From the NCBI GenBank assembly GCA_964429005.1, contig CAYSAJ010000027.1:1-22775 (forward strand): 22,775 bases of DNA. The letters run 5' to 3'. Below are positions 7,065 through 15,882 of the stretch, in pieces (positions within the stretch are counted from its first letter, which is position 1; every line of letters starts with the position of its first letter). A program made the translations under genes and the position numbers. Origin of the DNA: JACRBE01 sp964429005 (GTDB taxonomy: Bacteria; Chlamydiota; Chlamydiia; Chlamydiales; JACRBE01). A model generated the notes under the pieces. The model was not told the DNA's origin and did no database searches. It worked only from the letters and a program-made list of their open reading frames with translations.

Positions 7065-8210
7065 ATGATTCCGACATCTGATAGTACAAGTTCGTTTTGC
7101 ATAATAAAATCACTCATTATCCTGCTTTTGTTCCCTTATCTCGTTTTGTTTTCTAGAGAAGGATTGCAGTACCAGCATATCGTGATTCCTAATTCCTCAC
7201 TTTTTCGTTTCATCACACCTAATCAATCTATCCATGTGATTAATGTGGATCCTTCTCTGTTTGAGATCAAACTTGTAAAAGCTTTAGATGATGGCCTGGG
7301 AAGAGAGTCAGTCCTTTCTTTATCTGCGCGATATGGGGCTTTAGCTTCGATTAACGGCGGCTTTTTTACAATGGGAGGAACCTTTGATGGACAAGCTTGT
7401 GGGGCCCTCAAAATTCATGATTGGTTCGCTATTCCAGCAAAATCTAGGGGAGCTATAGGCTGGTCAAAAAATCAAGAGCCCCTTATGGACCGTCTTTTCG
7501 TGGACATGAATCTAGATTATGAAAATCACAAAATCATTGTAGATGGGCTCAATTGCCCCCGCAAAGAAAGAGAGATGGTTGTTTATACACCTTGTTTTCA
7601 TAAAACTACTTTAACAGACCCACATGGAGAGGAAATTGAAGTAGTTAGAGGTGTTATTGAAAAAATTACCCCAGGAGGAAGTTCAAAAATCCACGAAGAG
7701 GGATGCATCCTTTCCATCCATGAAAAACATCCTTTATATGGAACATTTGAAAAAGGAAAATCTCTTTCATTGTCTCCCACTTTTCAAGTTTTCTTCAATC
7801 CATCTCTGCTGCCCTTGTGGGAAGCTCTTGATTACATCCTCGGTGGAGGACCTCTTCTAATCCATAAAGGAAAAAAAATAGATGATTTTACTCCTGAAGA
7901 AATGATGAGAAGCTTTTTATCTTTCAAAAGAGCCAGAACAGCTCTAGGGATATTGCCAAATGGTGATTGGGTGTTTGTTGTTGTCGATAAAACAGGCCTT
8001 TTCGATGGGATGACAATCATGGAGCTAAGAGAATTTATGGCAAAAATGGATTGTGTTTATGCTTTGAATTTAGATGGTGGAGGGAGCTCCACCATGGTGT
8101 ATGAAGGTAGAGTAAAAAACACGAATTTTGGTGATGAAGATGCATTTAATGACACAAAAAATTTGCGACATGTTTCAGATGCGATCGTGATTTTGCCTAA
8201 GGATCGCTAG
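7065..8210 (+). CDS. exported phosphodiester glycosidase, NAGPA domain (DUF2233 family)
   Basis: The 381-residue protein carries the signature blocks of the NAGPA/phosphodiester glycosidase family: INGGFF (96-101), GGGPLLI (260-266), RTALGI (291-296) and NLDGGGSSTMV (335-345). Relatives cleave GlcNAc-1-phosphodiester or similar exopolysaccharide bonds outside the cytoplasm. A hydrophobic segment at about 14-30 is the signal peptide or anchor. The predicted ATG adds 13 residues before the basic-hydrophobic start seen in the stub at 5168, whose ATG corresponds to ATA here (7104). The true start is therefore uncertain. AAGAGG lies 12 bp before the ATG, rather far. Likely substrate: envelope or host glycans (inference). 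Confidence 0.88.
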   Translation: MIPTSDSTSSFCIIKSLIILLLFPYLVLFSREGLQYQHIVIPNSSLFRFITPNQSIHVINVDPSLFEIKLVKALDDGLGRESVLSLSARYGALASINGGFFTMGGTFDGQACGALKIHDWFAIPAKSRGAIGWSKNQEPLMDRLFVDMNLDYENHKIIVDGLNCPRKEREMVVYTPCFHKTTLTDPHGEEIEVVRGVIEKITPGGSSKIHEEGCILSIHEKHPLYGTFEKGKSLSLSPTFQVFFNPSLLPLWEALDYILGGGPLLIHKGKKIDDFTPEEMMRSFLSFKRARTALGILPNGDWVFVVVDKTGLFDGMTIMELREFMAKMDCVYALNLDGGGSSTMVYEGRVKNTNFGDEDAFNDTKNLRHVSDAIVILPKDR

Positions 8211-8253
8211 AGGATAGAAGGCTAATTTCTTTGCTTATTTATCAAAAAATTTG

Positions 8254-8272
8254 TTATGAAGAGCATTCATAA
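8254..8272. repeat. small inverted repeat upstream of the autotransporter
   Basis: TTATGAA (8254-8260) and TTCATAA (8266-8272) form a 7-bp palindrome with a 5-bp centre, 36 bp before the autotransporter start. It could be an operator. On the plus strand it is followed by A residues, so it is not a terminator for the glycosidase gene. Confidence 0.3.
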
Positions 8273-8297
8273 AAAATGTTAAGACTTACTAGGTCAC

Positions 8298-8303
8298 GAG
8301 GTG
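8298..8303 (+). promoter_or_regulatory. strong ribosome binding site that selects a TTG start
   Basis: GAGGTG is complementary to the 16S 3' end and lies 4 bp before the TTG at 8308. No ATG occurs in frame before the signal peptide, so this site decides the start. Confidence 0.7.
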
Positions 8304-8307
8304 CTCT

Positions 8308-10563
8308 TTGTTTTCTAAAAATCCTAAATTGATCTCATCTGTTACTGTGATCACTCTTATTCTAGGAACTTCTTCGATCTATGGAGGGTCTCCCAGTACG
8401 TGGACGGGCGATGTGACTCAGCAACTAGACCAAGGGTTTAACTGGACAAACGATGTTCCCGGTAGTGGTGTTGCTGTTTTTGATGGCAACGGTGTCAATG
8501 CACCGCTAGCTATGCAGGCAATGTCGCTCGATTTTGAAGAAATGCAGTTTATTTCAAATTCAACAGTATCAGTGATCACTGAACTTGTAACTACCGGCGC
8601 AGCTGGAATTAACGTAGGCACAGGAATAACCGCCAACTTTGATATCTTTGAGCACGATCCCATAGGATGGGGCAGCTCTGCTATTTTTACAGTGAATGGC
8701 GGCCCTAGTGGGGATGGGGGAGGGATTGTGAATTACAACCTCGGACCCTATGGGCAGTTTTATGCCCTGACAGGATCTTCAGGAGCAACTGTTGTCAACG
8801 TTATAATGAGTGAGGGGAATAACTATTTTGAGATTACAGGTACTGGAGATTGTGAATTTGATAGGGTGAGCTCAGATGATGCAACTGATCAGATTCTTAT
8901 AGGCACAAGTGCCACTTTAGTGATCAGGGGTGATCAAAATAGCACCATTGAAGGGGAACTTTCAGGGGATGGAGGACTCACTAAAACGGGCTCTGGATCG
9001 TTACTCGTCATGAATAACACCTATACGGGAGCGACCGAGGTTAATCAGGGCACTTTGTCAGTCCGAGGGGATTTATTTGATAACGTAACAGTAGCTGCTG
9101 GCGCTACTTTTAAAGGTGGGGTGTCGATCAGTGGAGATCTTACCAACGCAGGAACTGTAGCTCCAGGAAATTCTATCGGAACGATGAACGTCGTAAACTA
9201 CACCGCTACGAGCTCTAGTGTCTACGAAGCTGAAGTCAACGCAGCGGGTCAATCAGACCTTATTGTCGCTTCAGGGTCGATGACTCTTGCGGGGACACTT
9301 AATATCATCCCTCTAGGCAACTCGTACAATGGCACCACCTCTTATAGTATTTTACAATCTGCAAGTCCGATTACAGGGACTTTTAGCAGTGTGATAAGCT
9401 CTGTACCAGCTCTCAAAAAACTCAGTTATCTTGGAAATTCCGTTACTTTGATCTATCTTCCTATTCCTTATATCGGTCTTAGTGAAAGTGCAGAGGTAGC
9501 AGCTACATGTTTCTCGACACTCACAGGATCTGACGCTTCAGCAGTATCAGATCAGCTCTTTTCTTTATCTCTTACGGATGTGCAAAATGCGTTTAATCAA
9601 ATGCAACCTGCTCTCTATTCAGGAGCCACTTGGGCGCAAATCGATAATATCTTGTTTGTTCGCACAAGCTACTCAAAACACCTGCAAGCATTTTCTTTTG
9701 AGAAGATGTGCAACGATTCTTATCACAATGATTTTTGGGTAGATGCGATCGGTCAGTGGGAAAGGCAGCATGCTGATGACGACCAAATTGGGTATAATGA
9801 TTATACAGGAGGGATCACTGCAGGAGCAGATGGTGGGATCGGCCCTTTCCGCGCGGGAGGAGCTTTAAGCTACACCTTTACTAAAGTGGATTGGAGCCAG
9901 TCAGCTGGTAAAGGTCATATCAATAGCTACTATGGAGGATTCTATAGCGCTTGGAGCGATCATGTAGGCTATGCGATGTTTACTGCGATGGGAGCTTATA
10001 ACCATTACAATACTTCTCGCGATCTTTCTTTTGGTACACTTAGACGGAGCGCCTTCGCCTCCCATCATGGGTGGGAATTTCTTACAGGAATTGAAGGAGG
10101 AGCGCTATTTAAAGCGGGTGTGATCAAAGCAGGCCCCTTTGTGAGATTAGATTATGTCTACCTTTGGCAAAATGGATATACAGAAAACGGCGCTGAAAGC
10201 CTTGATTTGACTATCGAAAGCAGACAAGATCAGCTTTTCCAAACACAAGCTGGACTTGTGATTACAACTACCTATGCTTGTGAGGGGGAGCGCACCAAAG
10301 GAACTTGGATCCCCCGGGTAGAAATCAGCTACATTAACCAAAGCTCTGTAGCGAGAGAAGATTATGATGCCTCTTTTGTAGGGAGCGCTTGTGAGTTTGA
10401 GGTTTCAGGATGGAATATCAAACGCAATCTTGGAATGCTCGGTGCTTCATTAACTTATCATTCGCTCGATGAAAGAGTAGGGGTTTCTTTCCAGTATGAT
10501 GGTCAATATGGTAGCAACTACATCAGCCAAAGTGGGAACATCATCTTGAATTTCAAATTCTAG
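8308..10563 (+). CDS. autotransporter with PATR repeat and beta-barrel translocator
   Basis: The 751-residue protein uses TTG as start, set by GAGGTG four bases upstream. Residues 1-26 are a Sec signal peptide (cleavage near IYG). The passenger is Gly/Ser/Thr/Asn-rich beta helix, with a passenger-associated repeat at about 221-252 (DGGLTKTGSGSLLVMNNTYT, ending GTLSVRG). AGTVAPGNSIGTMNV (281-295), a signature before the pertactin-type region, follows. The autotransporter barrel occupies about 476-751 and ends NIILNFKF with a C-terminal Phe, as BAM substrates do. It is a type V surface protein; the passenger's target is unknown. An ATP-grasp-like gene starts 3 bp after the stop, so the two are surely one operon. 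Confidence 0.9.
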   Translation: MFSKNPKLISSVTVITLILGTSSIYGGSPSTWTGDVTQQLDQGFNWTNDVPGSGVAVFDGNGVNAPLAMQAMSLDFEEMQFISNSTVSVITELVTTGAAGINVGTGITANFDIFEHDPIGWGSSAIFTVNGGPSGDGGGIVNYNLGPYGQFYALTGSSGATVVNVIMSEGNNYFEITGTGDCEFDRVSSDDATDQILIGTSATLVIRGDQNSTIEGELSGDGGLTKTGSGSLLVMNNTYTGATEVNQGTLSVRGDLFDNVTVAAGATFKGGVSISGDLTNAGTVAPGNSIGTMNVVNYTATSSSVYEAEVNAAGQSDLIVASGSMTLAGTLNIIPLGNSYNGTTSYSILQSASPITGTFSSVISSVPALKKLSYLGNSVTLIYLPIPYIGLSESAEVAATCFSTLTGSDASAVSDQLFSLSLTDVQNAFNQMQPALYSGATWAQIDNILFVRTSYSKHLQAFSFEKMCNDSYHNDFWVDAIGQWERQHADDDQIGYNDYTGGITAGADGGIGPFRAGGALSYTFTKVDWSQSAGKGHINSYYGGFYSAWSDHVGYAMFTAMGAYNHYNTSRDLSFGTLRRSAFASHHGWEFLTGIEGGALFKAGVIKAGPFVRLDYVYLWQNGYTENGAESLDLTIESRQDQLFQTQAGLVITTTYACEGERTKGTWIPRVEISYINQSSVAREDYDASFVGSACEFEVSGWNIKRNLGMLGASLTYHSLDERVGVSFQYDGQYGSNYISQSGNIILNFKF

Positions 10564-10566
10564 GCT

Positions 10567-11673
10567 ATGCAAATATTTTCCAAACTCTTATTTACGGTGA
10601 CTGCTTTGCTCCTTTTAGGACAAAGCAGTTTTGTTTTTGGCAAAGCTGACATTTCTTTCATCGTCATAGATCTTAAATACAATCAATCACAAGGGGTGAA
10701 AATCTGTGAGATCCAACCTGGTTCTTTTTCTCGTTTTAGCGGTAGTGACCACCTTGAAGGTTTGAATTCAATCGAAAAAAAGTATCTTGATTTTATTGAT
10801 AGGTATTATCTTCCCAAATTTTTCACCCACCCCATCTATCAAAAAATTAAACCCCTCCTGATCGACAGGGGATGGACATCCCTATTAAATTTACAAGATC
10901 TTGGAAAAAAGTTTGGTGAGGATCCTCCTGCAGATCCTGAGAATCTTTTTGGTTACAAAGCTTGTTTGCTTTCTTTAAAGATTGATCCTATACCAAAAGG
11001 GGAACCTCAGCGCTTACACCAGATTCTATTTCTAGATAGGGCTATTCTTCCTTTTAGCCAAAATAAGCTCACGATGAATACCCTTCTTCATCAAATTCCA
11101 GAAATGAGGAAACTGCGTCCTGTGTGGCATATTTATAAAAAAGGATCTTCTGACGATCTTTTAGAGCAGATTTCTAGAGATATTCCTGGAGAAATTGTTG
11201 TCATCAAACCGATTCAATCTACGATGGGAAGGGGTGTGATCATTGAAGAGAAGAGCAAGCTCCAAAAAATACTTCACTATGTTTTTTATTCTCCTAAAGA
11301 AGTATTGCTTGCAGATCTTGAAAGGTCCTATTCACAATATGCCATCGATCATTCAGACTATTTTATTGCAGAAGAGTTTATCCCTTCAGCCCCCCTCTAT
11401 TTGGGACAGGACTCTCTTCCGTATGATTGCACGATGAGGATAATAGCAATTCTATCCTATCACAAAAAAGTGCCGAAAGTGACCTATCTGGGAGAGTATT
11501 GGTATTCTCCTCATAAACCCTTAGATCCAGCTTTTACTTTGATTCAATCTCACAAAGCTAAGGGAACCTATTATGCTAAAGTAGATGAAAAGACATTGAC
11601 TGAGGTGAAAAAGCAACTAACACAACCTTTGATGAAAGCCTATCTACATATGCTACATCAAAGTGATATTTGA
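10567..11673 (+). CDS. ATP-grasp-like protein with an N-terminal signal peptide
   Basis: The 368-residue protein starts with a convincing Sec signal (MQIFSKLLFTVTALLLLGQS, cleavage near VFG at 25). From about residue 170 it shows the ATP-grasp pattern: VVIKPIQSTMGRGVIIEE (211-228) with Lys214 and a Gly-rich loop, FIAEEF (266-271) at the adenine-binding hinge, and acidic or basic metal-site candidates around YDCTMRI (286-292) and GEYW (309-312). ATP-grasp ligases join a carboxylate to an amine or thiol using ATP, which the periplasm lacks, so export is puzzling. It is translationally coupled to the autotransporter (TAG, three bases, ATG), suggesting joint function. No substrate is inferable; a family distant from glutathione synthase or tubulin ligase types is likely. 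Confidence 0.6.
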   Translation: MQIFSKLLFTVTALLLLGQSSFVFGKADISFIVIDLKYNQSQGVKICEIQPGSFSRFSGSDHLEGLNSIEKKYLDFIDRYYLPKFFTHPIYQKIKPLLIDRGWTSLLNLQDLGKKFGEDPPADPENLFGYKACLLSLKIDPIPKGEPQRLHQILFLDRAILPFSQNKLTMNTLLHQIPEMRKLRPVWHIYKKGSSDDLLEQISRDIPGEIVVIKPIQSTMGRGVIIEEKSKLQKILHYVFYSPKEVLLADLERSYSQYAIDHSDYFIAEEFIPSAPLYLGQDSLPYDCTMRIIAILSYHKKVPKVTYLGEYWYSPHKPLDPAFTLIQSHKAKGTYYAKVDEKTLTEVKKQLTQPLMKAYLHMLHQSDI

Positions 11674-11689
11674 TAGAGGGAAGCTTATA

Positions 11690-14600
11690 TCAAGCCGCAC
11701 TACCTGCAGAGGGTGAAAGGATCCTTAAGATTTCCTCTCTTGGCATCTCTGTTACATCGGCAAGTTCTTCTCTAAGATGCGCTGCAATTGTCGGAAATTT
11801 ACCCAGCGATATCTGCCAATTGAGGATCTTCATCACCTCGTCGTAGTAATTCAGCCCCGGGGTATACTCTAAATACATCTTTAAGGTTTGATTTTCTGTC
11901 AGCCTTAAAAACGCATCCCATTCTGAAATGAGATCGTCTAATGCTTTATCGGTTGCAGCAGCTTTAGTGGCAAATCCTTCTTCAGTGGCATGCTCTTTTT
12001 TGTACTTTTCCCATTCCTGGAAAAAAGCGAGCTCGTTTTTTCTAAAACCATCTTTGGAAGGGTATACACGTAAAATTTCAATACAATCTGCATCATGAAC
12101 GAATCGTTGTACATCAGAGGTGTATACGGGGTGACCTTCTGCATCTCGAGCTGTAGGATCTTTTTCAATCAAAGCCGTAGCATATACATCGCAAACTTCT
12201 TTAGAGTATCCCTTCGATGCTAAGTAACTTTGCAGCGCTCTTCCACTCTCTGCATCCCAATGATCTTCCCCTTCATCTTGCCTTTGACTATCGTGGGCAG
12301 CGGCTGCAATCGCGAGGAGCGTTCTGTCCCCCTCAAATTTTCTTCCCATCGCAGACGTATAAAATCTCGACCACATTTGGGCGGCGAGAGATGTTCTCAC
12401 AGCGTGCATCTTTCCATGGATCGGTCTTGGGAGGTCGCTCGCTTCCTCTACCCCTTTTCTATACTCTGCATAGGGGAGGCGTCCTTGGTTACCCCAATTA
12501 GGAACAGGGACCAAAGTTTCTCTTCCATCACTTGTAACATAAGAAGGTGTTTCAGGAAGAGTCACGCCATACGCAGGTAATATATCACCTTGTAAAAGGC
12601 GTGAGATTTCTCTTTGCTTGGTAGGCAAAGTCCGCGCTGCAGCGGCTGCACTGCCGGCTACACGAGCTCCTGCATAGGGACTCGTTCTAGCCCCGGCTCC
12701 GGCACCAGCTCCCGCACCTGCCCCTCTTCCGTCATCTATCGATACACTTCTTCCTCTCGCTTCTGCTACAGAAATCACCTCTTCATCCCTCATCATTTGC
12801 TCGGTCTCAATCGCAAAAGCGGTTTCCATCGAGTAGATCTTAAGGCCTGCTGCTGTGATTCTAGCAGAAATCCCTTCTAAATCTTCACGATTCACAAAAG
12901 CTACCTGGATGTCTTTCCCAAAATCAGCTCTTCCCATAAATACTTCATCCCAATTAAGCCCTGGATTTACATCTTTAGATGGAATAGGAGAGTAAGTCGT
13001 AGAGCCAAACACGATGGGTGTTGGATGAGTAATGAGAGAGCGATCGTCTGCGGTAAGAGGGTGAACTATAGGAGCCGTGAGAGCCTCTTCAAGGTCTTTC
13101 AAAGGCCCGTCTGGCAGAGCTTTGCACGATCTCTCTTCTCTTACTTTAGCAAGGAGTGGAGCTAAATAAGTCTCGTGGCTTGGATCCCAAGCTCTGAGGC
13201 GTAAAATAGAGGTGCAAGAGCGTTGCAGCGATATTTCATTATAACCTTTTGGTGAAAGATAGCCGACTCCAGTAAATACCTTCGTTGCAAGATAGTCCCA
13301 GTTTGCAAATTCTTTTGATTCTTCAGCATTAAAACCAGATTCTAATCCCCCATAGGATCGTTTTTGTCTTGCATATAGAGCAGAGGTCATAAAAGGTGTT
13401 AAAGCAGAAAACAAAGTCGTTCGCTCTAAAGACTGTATTAACCTTTCCGCTGAAGCCCATTTTGTGGCAATCGCAGAGCAAGAAGTATGTTTACTATTAT
13501 GAGAATATTTAGAGCCACTTTGCTCTCCAGAAAAAGAAACCCTCACTCCCTCTTCTGAACTCATGAGTCCCATCGGGATCAGAGCTCTGTCATGAAACAT
13601 CCCTGGCATCGCTTTCGTGCCATGGACACATGTGATTCTTCTACTGGCCCAAAAGGGATCTCTATGAACGGTTTCAAGCACTGATAAATAGTTCTTTCGG
13701 ATTTGATCCCAATTCGCAGCGCGGTCAGCGGCTTTGATTCCTCGAATTATAGTCTCTGTTTCAGGGGCGGTTACCGTTTGAGTTACATGCCATAGGCTGA
13801 ACATGGTGAGAAGCCGAGTCGATAAAGTGGGCGTAGCCCCCGCTGAAGCATCATGGGCTCTAACAACATCTCTCAGCTCTTTACTGCTTCTTCGTAAGCT
13901 GGAAAGAACATAATGATTTGTCACCAAAGTATCATACTGATGGCAAAAATCACGGTATTTTGCCCCAAAAGAAGCATCTGCTGGATGGGCTAATAGATAG
14001 ATCTTTGCTTGCTTTTTCAAAGTGCGGATTTTTTCTATCTCCGTAAAATCGGTGATGGTAGGGTTTGATGTAGTTTTTTTAATCAGGACAGGTAGTATTA
14101 ACTCAGCGCTCATCATGTTTCTGAATAAATCATCCCTTGATCCTGCAATCGTAGTAGCAGCGGTTAGGCATCCAATCTCTTCATCAGTGATTTTTCCTTG
14201 TGCTTTGAGGAGAGGGATATATTCAGGATGGGATCTCAGTTCAGACTTCATTTTTGCTTCGATTCGAGGAGTGATCCTAGCACCCTTTTTGATCACCAAA
14301 ACACCAAGTTCGGGATATTTGCTAAAGAAACAATATTCAGCTAGAGGGGATTCAAAGCCTCTTTTTTGCTTAATGATTTGATTGATATCAAATCCTTTAT
14401 TTAGAAGGAGATTAAGCATTTCTCTTTTGATGGCTGGATCTTTATTATTTTCAGTCCAATTATCGAAGATGGCAAGAAAGGCTTCTCCTTGAGTTGTTAA
14501 AGAAGGCAGAGAGGTATGTTTAAGACAGACTTTTAAACTCTCAAGATCTCCATTTTGGATAATGCTAGATAGAGGATTTGCATAATCGATAAAAATTTCC

Positions 14601-15619
14601 ATTCTGAATAATTTTTCATTAAAAACAATTTCACCCTTTTTCGCTTTTACACCAGGGAAAGCGGAAAATACAGCATCAAGCATAGGTGCGTTATGCATAG
14701 TAATTGCTTGGCAAAGTAACGTGTTCACCAAAAATTGGGAGAATGGAGACATTTCATAAATTGATGCTTTAGCTGCATCAGCGCCCACAATTCTTACAAG
14801 ATCTGGGAATATATCGTCCCAAAGAATGTTGATAAGATTACGGTTTTTAACGAGTTGAATATACGGCTCAGGAGCTGCACCCTTTATGTCGTTGTTACAC
14901 AACATGTGAAGGACAATGTTTCTTTGTAGGTTTAATTGAGGATTTGTAGGATCGAGAGAATCCCCAAAACTTAAACTAACTAGATATTTAAAGAGAATTT
15001 TTCGCTGCTCAGGGGTTTCTAACAAAGAGTCAAATAGATGCTGAAACACTCTCTCAGGATCAGGAGCTCTCTCTAAAGCAGAGAAAAAATCTCGAACTGC
15101 GCCGTATCTGAGAGAATCTGTTTGAGACTCGAGATTCTCGGTCCTCTCTTCTCTATCTCGCTCGCTATAAAAAACTATACCGTCAGGAAAAGTTGCTTTT
15201 AATCCCTCTAAATTTCTTACTCTAGAGGCTAAATCGGCAGCTGTACGCTCTACTTGTTCCATTGTCATATTGATGGGAGGACGAGCAGCTGGGGTTAACA
15301 CCCTAGCGGCTACTACGGTTGCTCTCGAAGCTGTAAGGGCTACTTCTGCAGCTGGAGCAGTTTGAGCTAGTGGTGATGCTTCAGTTGTCGCCATAGGTGC
15401 CTGATGCCCTGGTGTAGGGGAAAGAATGCTCGGGTTTTTTATGCTTCTAAGTGCCGACTCATGCTGCGCTAAGTAGATCGCCAAAAATACGAGGGGAACA
15501 ACAATAGTAAAAAGAGAAAGGATTTTTAAGTATGAAACAGCCCTTGAGCTAAAGCCTTGATTATGAAGACTATCAAACATGTTAAAGTAGTTTGTTGAAG
15601 ATATATATGAATGGTTCAT
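11690..15619 (-). CDS. large effector-like protein with C-terminal SidE-type phosphodiesterase domain
   Basis: Order in 1309 residues: a membrane helix at about 31-50 (LKILSLFTIVVPLVFLAIYL); an Ala/Pro/Thr-rich linker (60-115); a helical region with ankyrin-like units (about 345-450, e.g. NPLSSIIQNGDLESLKVCLK); an HGTKAMPG...VSFSGEQSG module (666-702) recalling ADP-ribosyltransferase or Legionella lpg1496 nucleotide-binding modules; a GAGAGAG linker (966-977); and a C-terminal domain (about 1040-1300). That domain reads like the SidE-family PDE: HGKMHAVR (1068-1075), AHDSQRQDEGEDHWDAESG (1108-1126) and FVHDADCIEILR (1173-1184). These supply the His/Glu/His set known in SdeA (H277, E340, H407). 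In Legionella, SidE PDEs process ADP-ribosylated ubiquitin. No Shine-Dalgarno is visible before the ATG. No mART domain follows the PDE, so on its own this protein would more likely act like a Dup-type hydrolase or on nucleotides (inference). Confidence 0.7.
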   Translation of the reverse strand: MNHSYISSTNYFNMFDSLHNQGFSSRAVSYLKILSLFTIVVPLVFLAIYLAQHESALRSIKNPSILSPTPGHQAPMATTEASPLAQTAPAAEVALTASRATVVAARVLTPAARPPINMTMEQVERTAADLASRVRNLEGLKATFPDGIVFYSERDREERTENLESQTDSLRYGAVRDFFSALERAPDPERVFQHLFDSLLETPEQRKILFKYLVSLSFGDSLDPTNPQLNLQRNIVLHMLCNNDIKGAAPEPYIQLVKNRNLINILWDDIFPDLVRIVGADAAKASIYEMSPFSQFLVNTLLCQAITMHNAPMLDAVFSAFPGVKAKKGEIVFNEKLFRMEIFIDYANPLSSIIQNGDLESLKVCLKHTSLPSLTTQGEAFLAIFDNWTENNKDPAIKREMLNLLLNKGFDINQIIKQKRGFESPLAEYCFFSKYPELGVLVIKKGARITPRIEAKMKSELRSHPEYIPLLKAQGKITDEEIGCLTAATTIAGSRDDLFRNMMSAELILPVLIKKTTSNPTITDFTEIEKIRTLKKQAKIYLLAHPADASFGAKYRDFCHQYDTLVTNHYVLSSLRRSSKELRDVVRAHDASAGATPTLSTRLLTMFSLWHVTQTVTAPETETIIRGIKAADRAANWDQIRKNYLSVLETVHRDPFWASRRITCVHGTKAMPGMFHDRALIPMGLMSSEEGVRVSFSGEQSGSKYSHNSKHTSCSAIATKWASAERLIQSLERTTLFSALTPFMTSALYARQKRSYGGLESGFNAEESKEFANWDYLATKVFTGVGYLSPKGYNEISLQRSCTSILRLRAWDPSHETYLAPLLAKVREERSCKALPDGPLKDLEEALTAPIVHPLTADDRSLITHPTPIVFGSTTYSPIPSKDVNPGLNWDEVFMGRADFGKDIQVAFVNREDLEGISARITAAGLKIYSMETAFAIETEQMMRDEEVISVAEARGRSVSIDDGRGAGAGAGAGAGARTSPYAGARVAGSAAAAARTLPTKQREISRLLQGDILPAYGVTLPETPSYVTSDGRETLVPVPNWGNQGRLPYAEYRKGVEEASDLPRPIHGKMHAVRTSLAAQMWSRFYTSAMGRKFEGDRTLLAIAAAAHDSQRQDEGEDHWDAESGRALQSYLASKGYSKEVCDVYATALIEKDPTARDAEGHPVYTSDVQRFVHDADCIEILRVYPSKDGFRKNELAFFQEWEKYKKEHATEEGFATKAAATDKALDDLISEWDAFLRLTENQTLKMYLEYTPGLNYYDEVMKILNWQISLGKFPTIAAHLREELADVTEMPREEILRILSPSAGSAA

Positions 15620-15643
15620 ACTAATAATAATTTTAAATTAATT

Positions 15644-15657
15644 GTTATAATTATAAC
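15644..15657. promoter_or_regulatory. palindromic TATAAT element between divergent genes
   Basis: GTTATAATTATAAC is a perfect 14-bp palindrome that carries TATAAT on both strands, 25 bp upstream of the SidE-type gene. It may serve as the -10 box for that gene; no clear -35 was found. The remaining interval to 15882 holds no gene that I can read. Confidence 0.3.
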
Positions 15658-15882
15658 ATAATTATTTTTTTAATTAAATCTATTATTAACTCTTATTATC
15701 CACATAAAATAATACGCTTGCGGCAGAATCTCCTAGAAGAGCGGTTTCTTTTGTTATATATCTGTATATTAATGGCTTAGAATAGATTATAAAACACGCG
15801 TGAGATTGTTTAGCCCATCACTCTCCTTTACTTTTTTTGCTAAACAGGACAAATAGAAAAATAGGAAAAAAGAGGAGAGGTT

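Larger units (their letters stand above)
6772..7136 (+). repeat. right copy of the degraded direct duplication
   Basis: It contains, in order, the ABM 3' remnant, a longer decayed copy of gene X, and the 5' end of the intact glycosidase gene. It is the partner of 4888-5200. The two copies are about 1.9 kb apart and bracket the glycosyltransferase-like gene. Divergence is moderate, so the event is not recent. Confidence 0.8.

Noticed and set aside
12217..12880. Overlapping plus-strand frames of 88-116 codons inside the SidE-type gene
   Set aside because: They are antisense shadows: Ser/Cys/Arg-rich composition, no ribosome binding sites, and the minus-strand frame carries recognisable domains.
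12915..13000. Possible SidE-type mART domain around residues 870-950 of the large protein
   Set aside because: I could not find the R-S-ExE set in order, and the ETEQ near residue 938 alone is not enough to call it.
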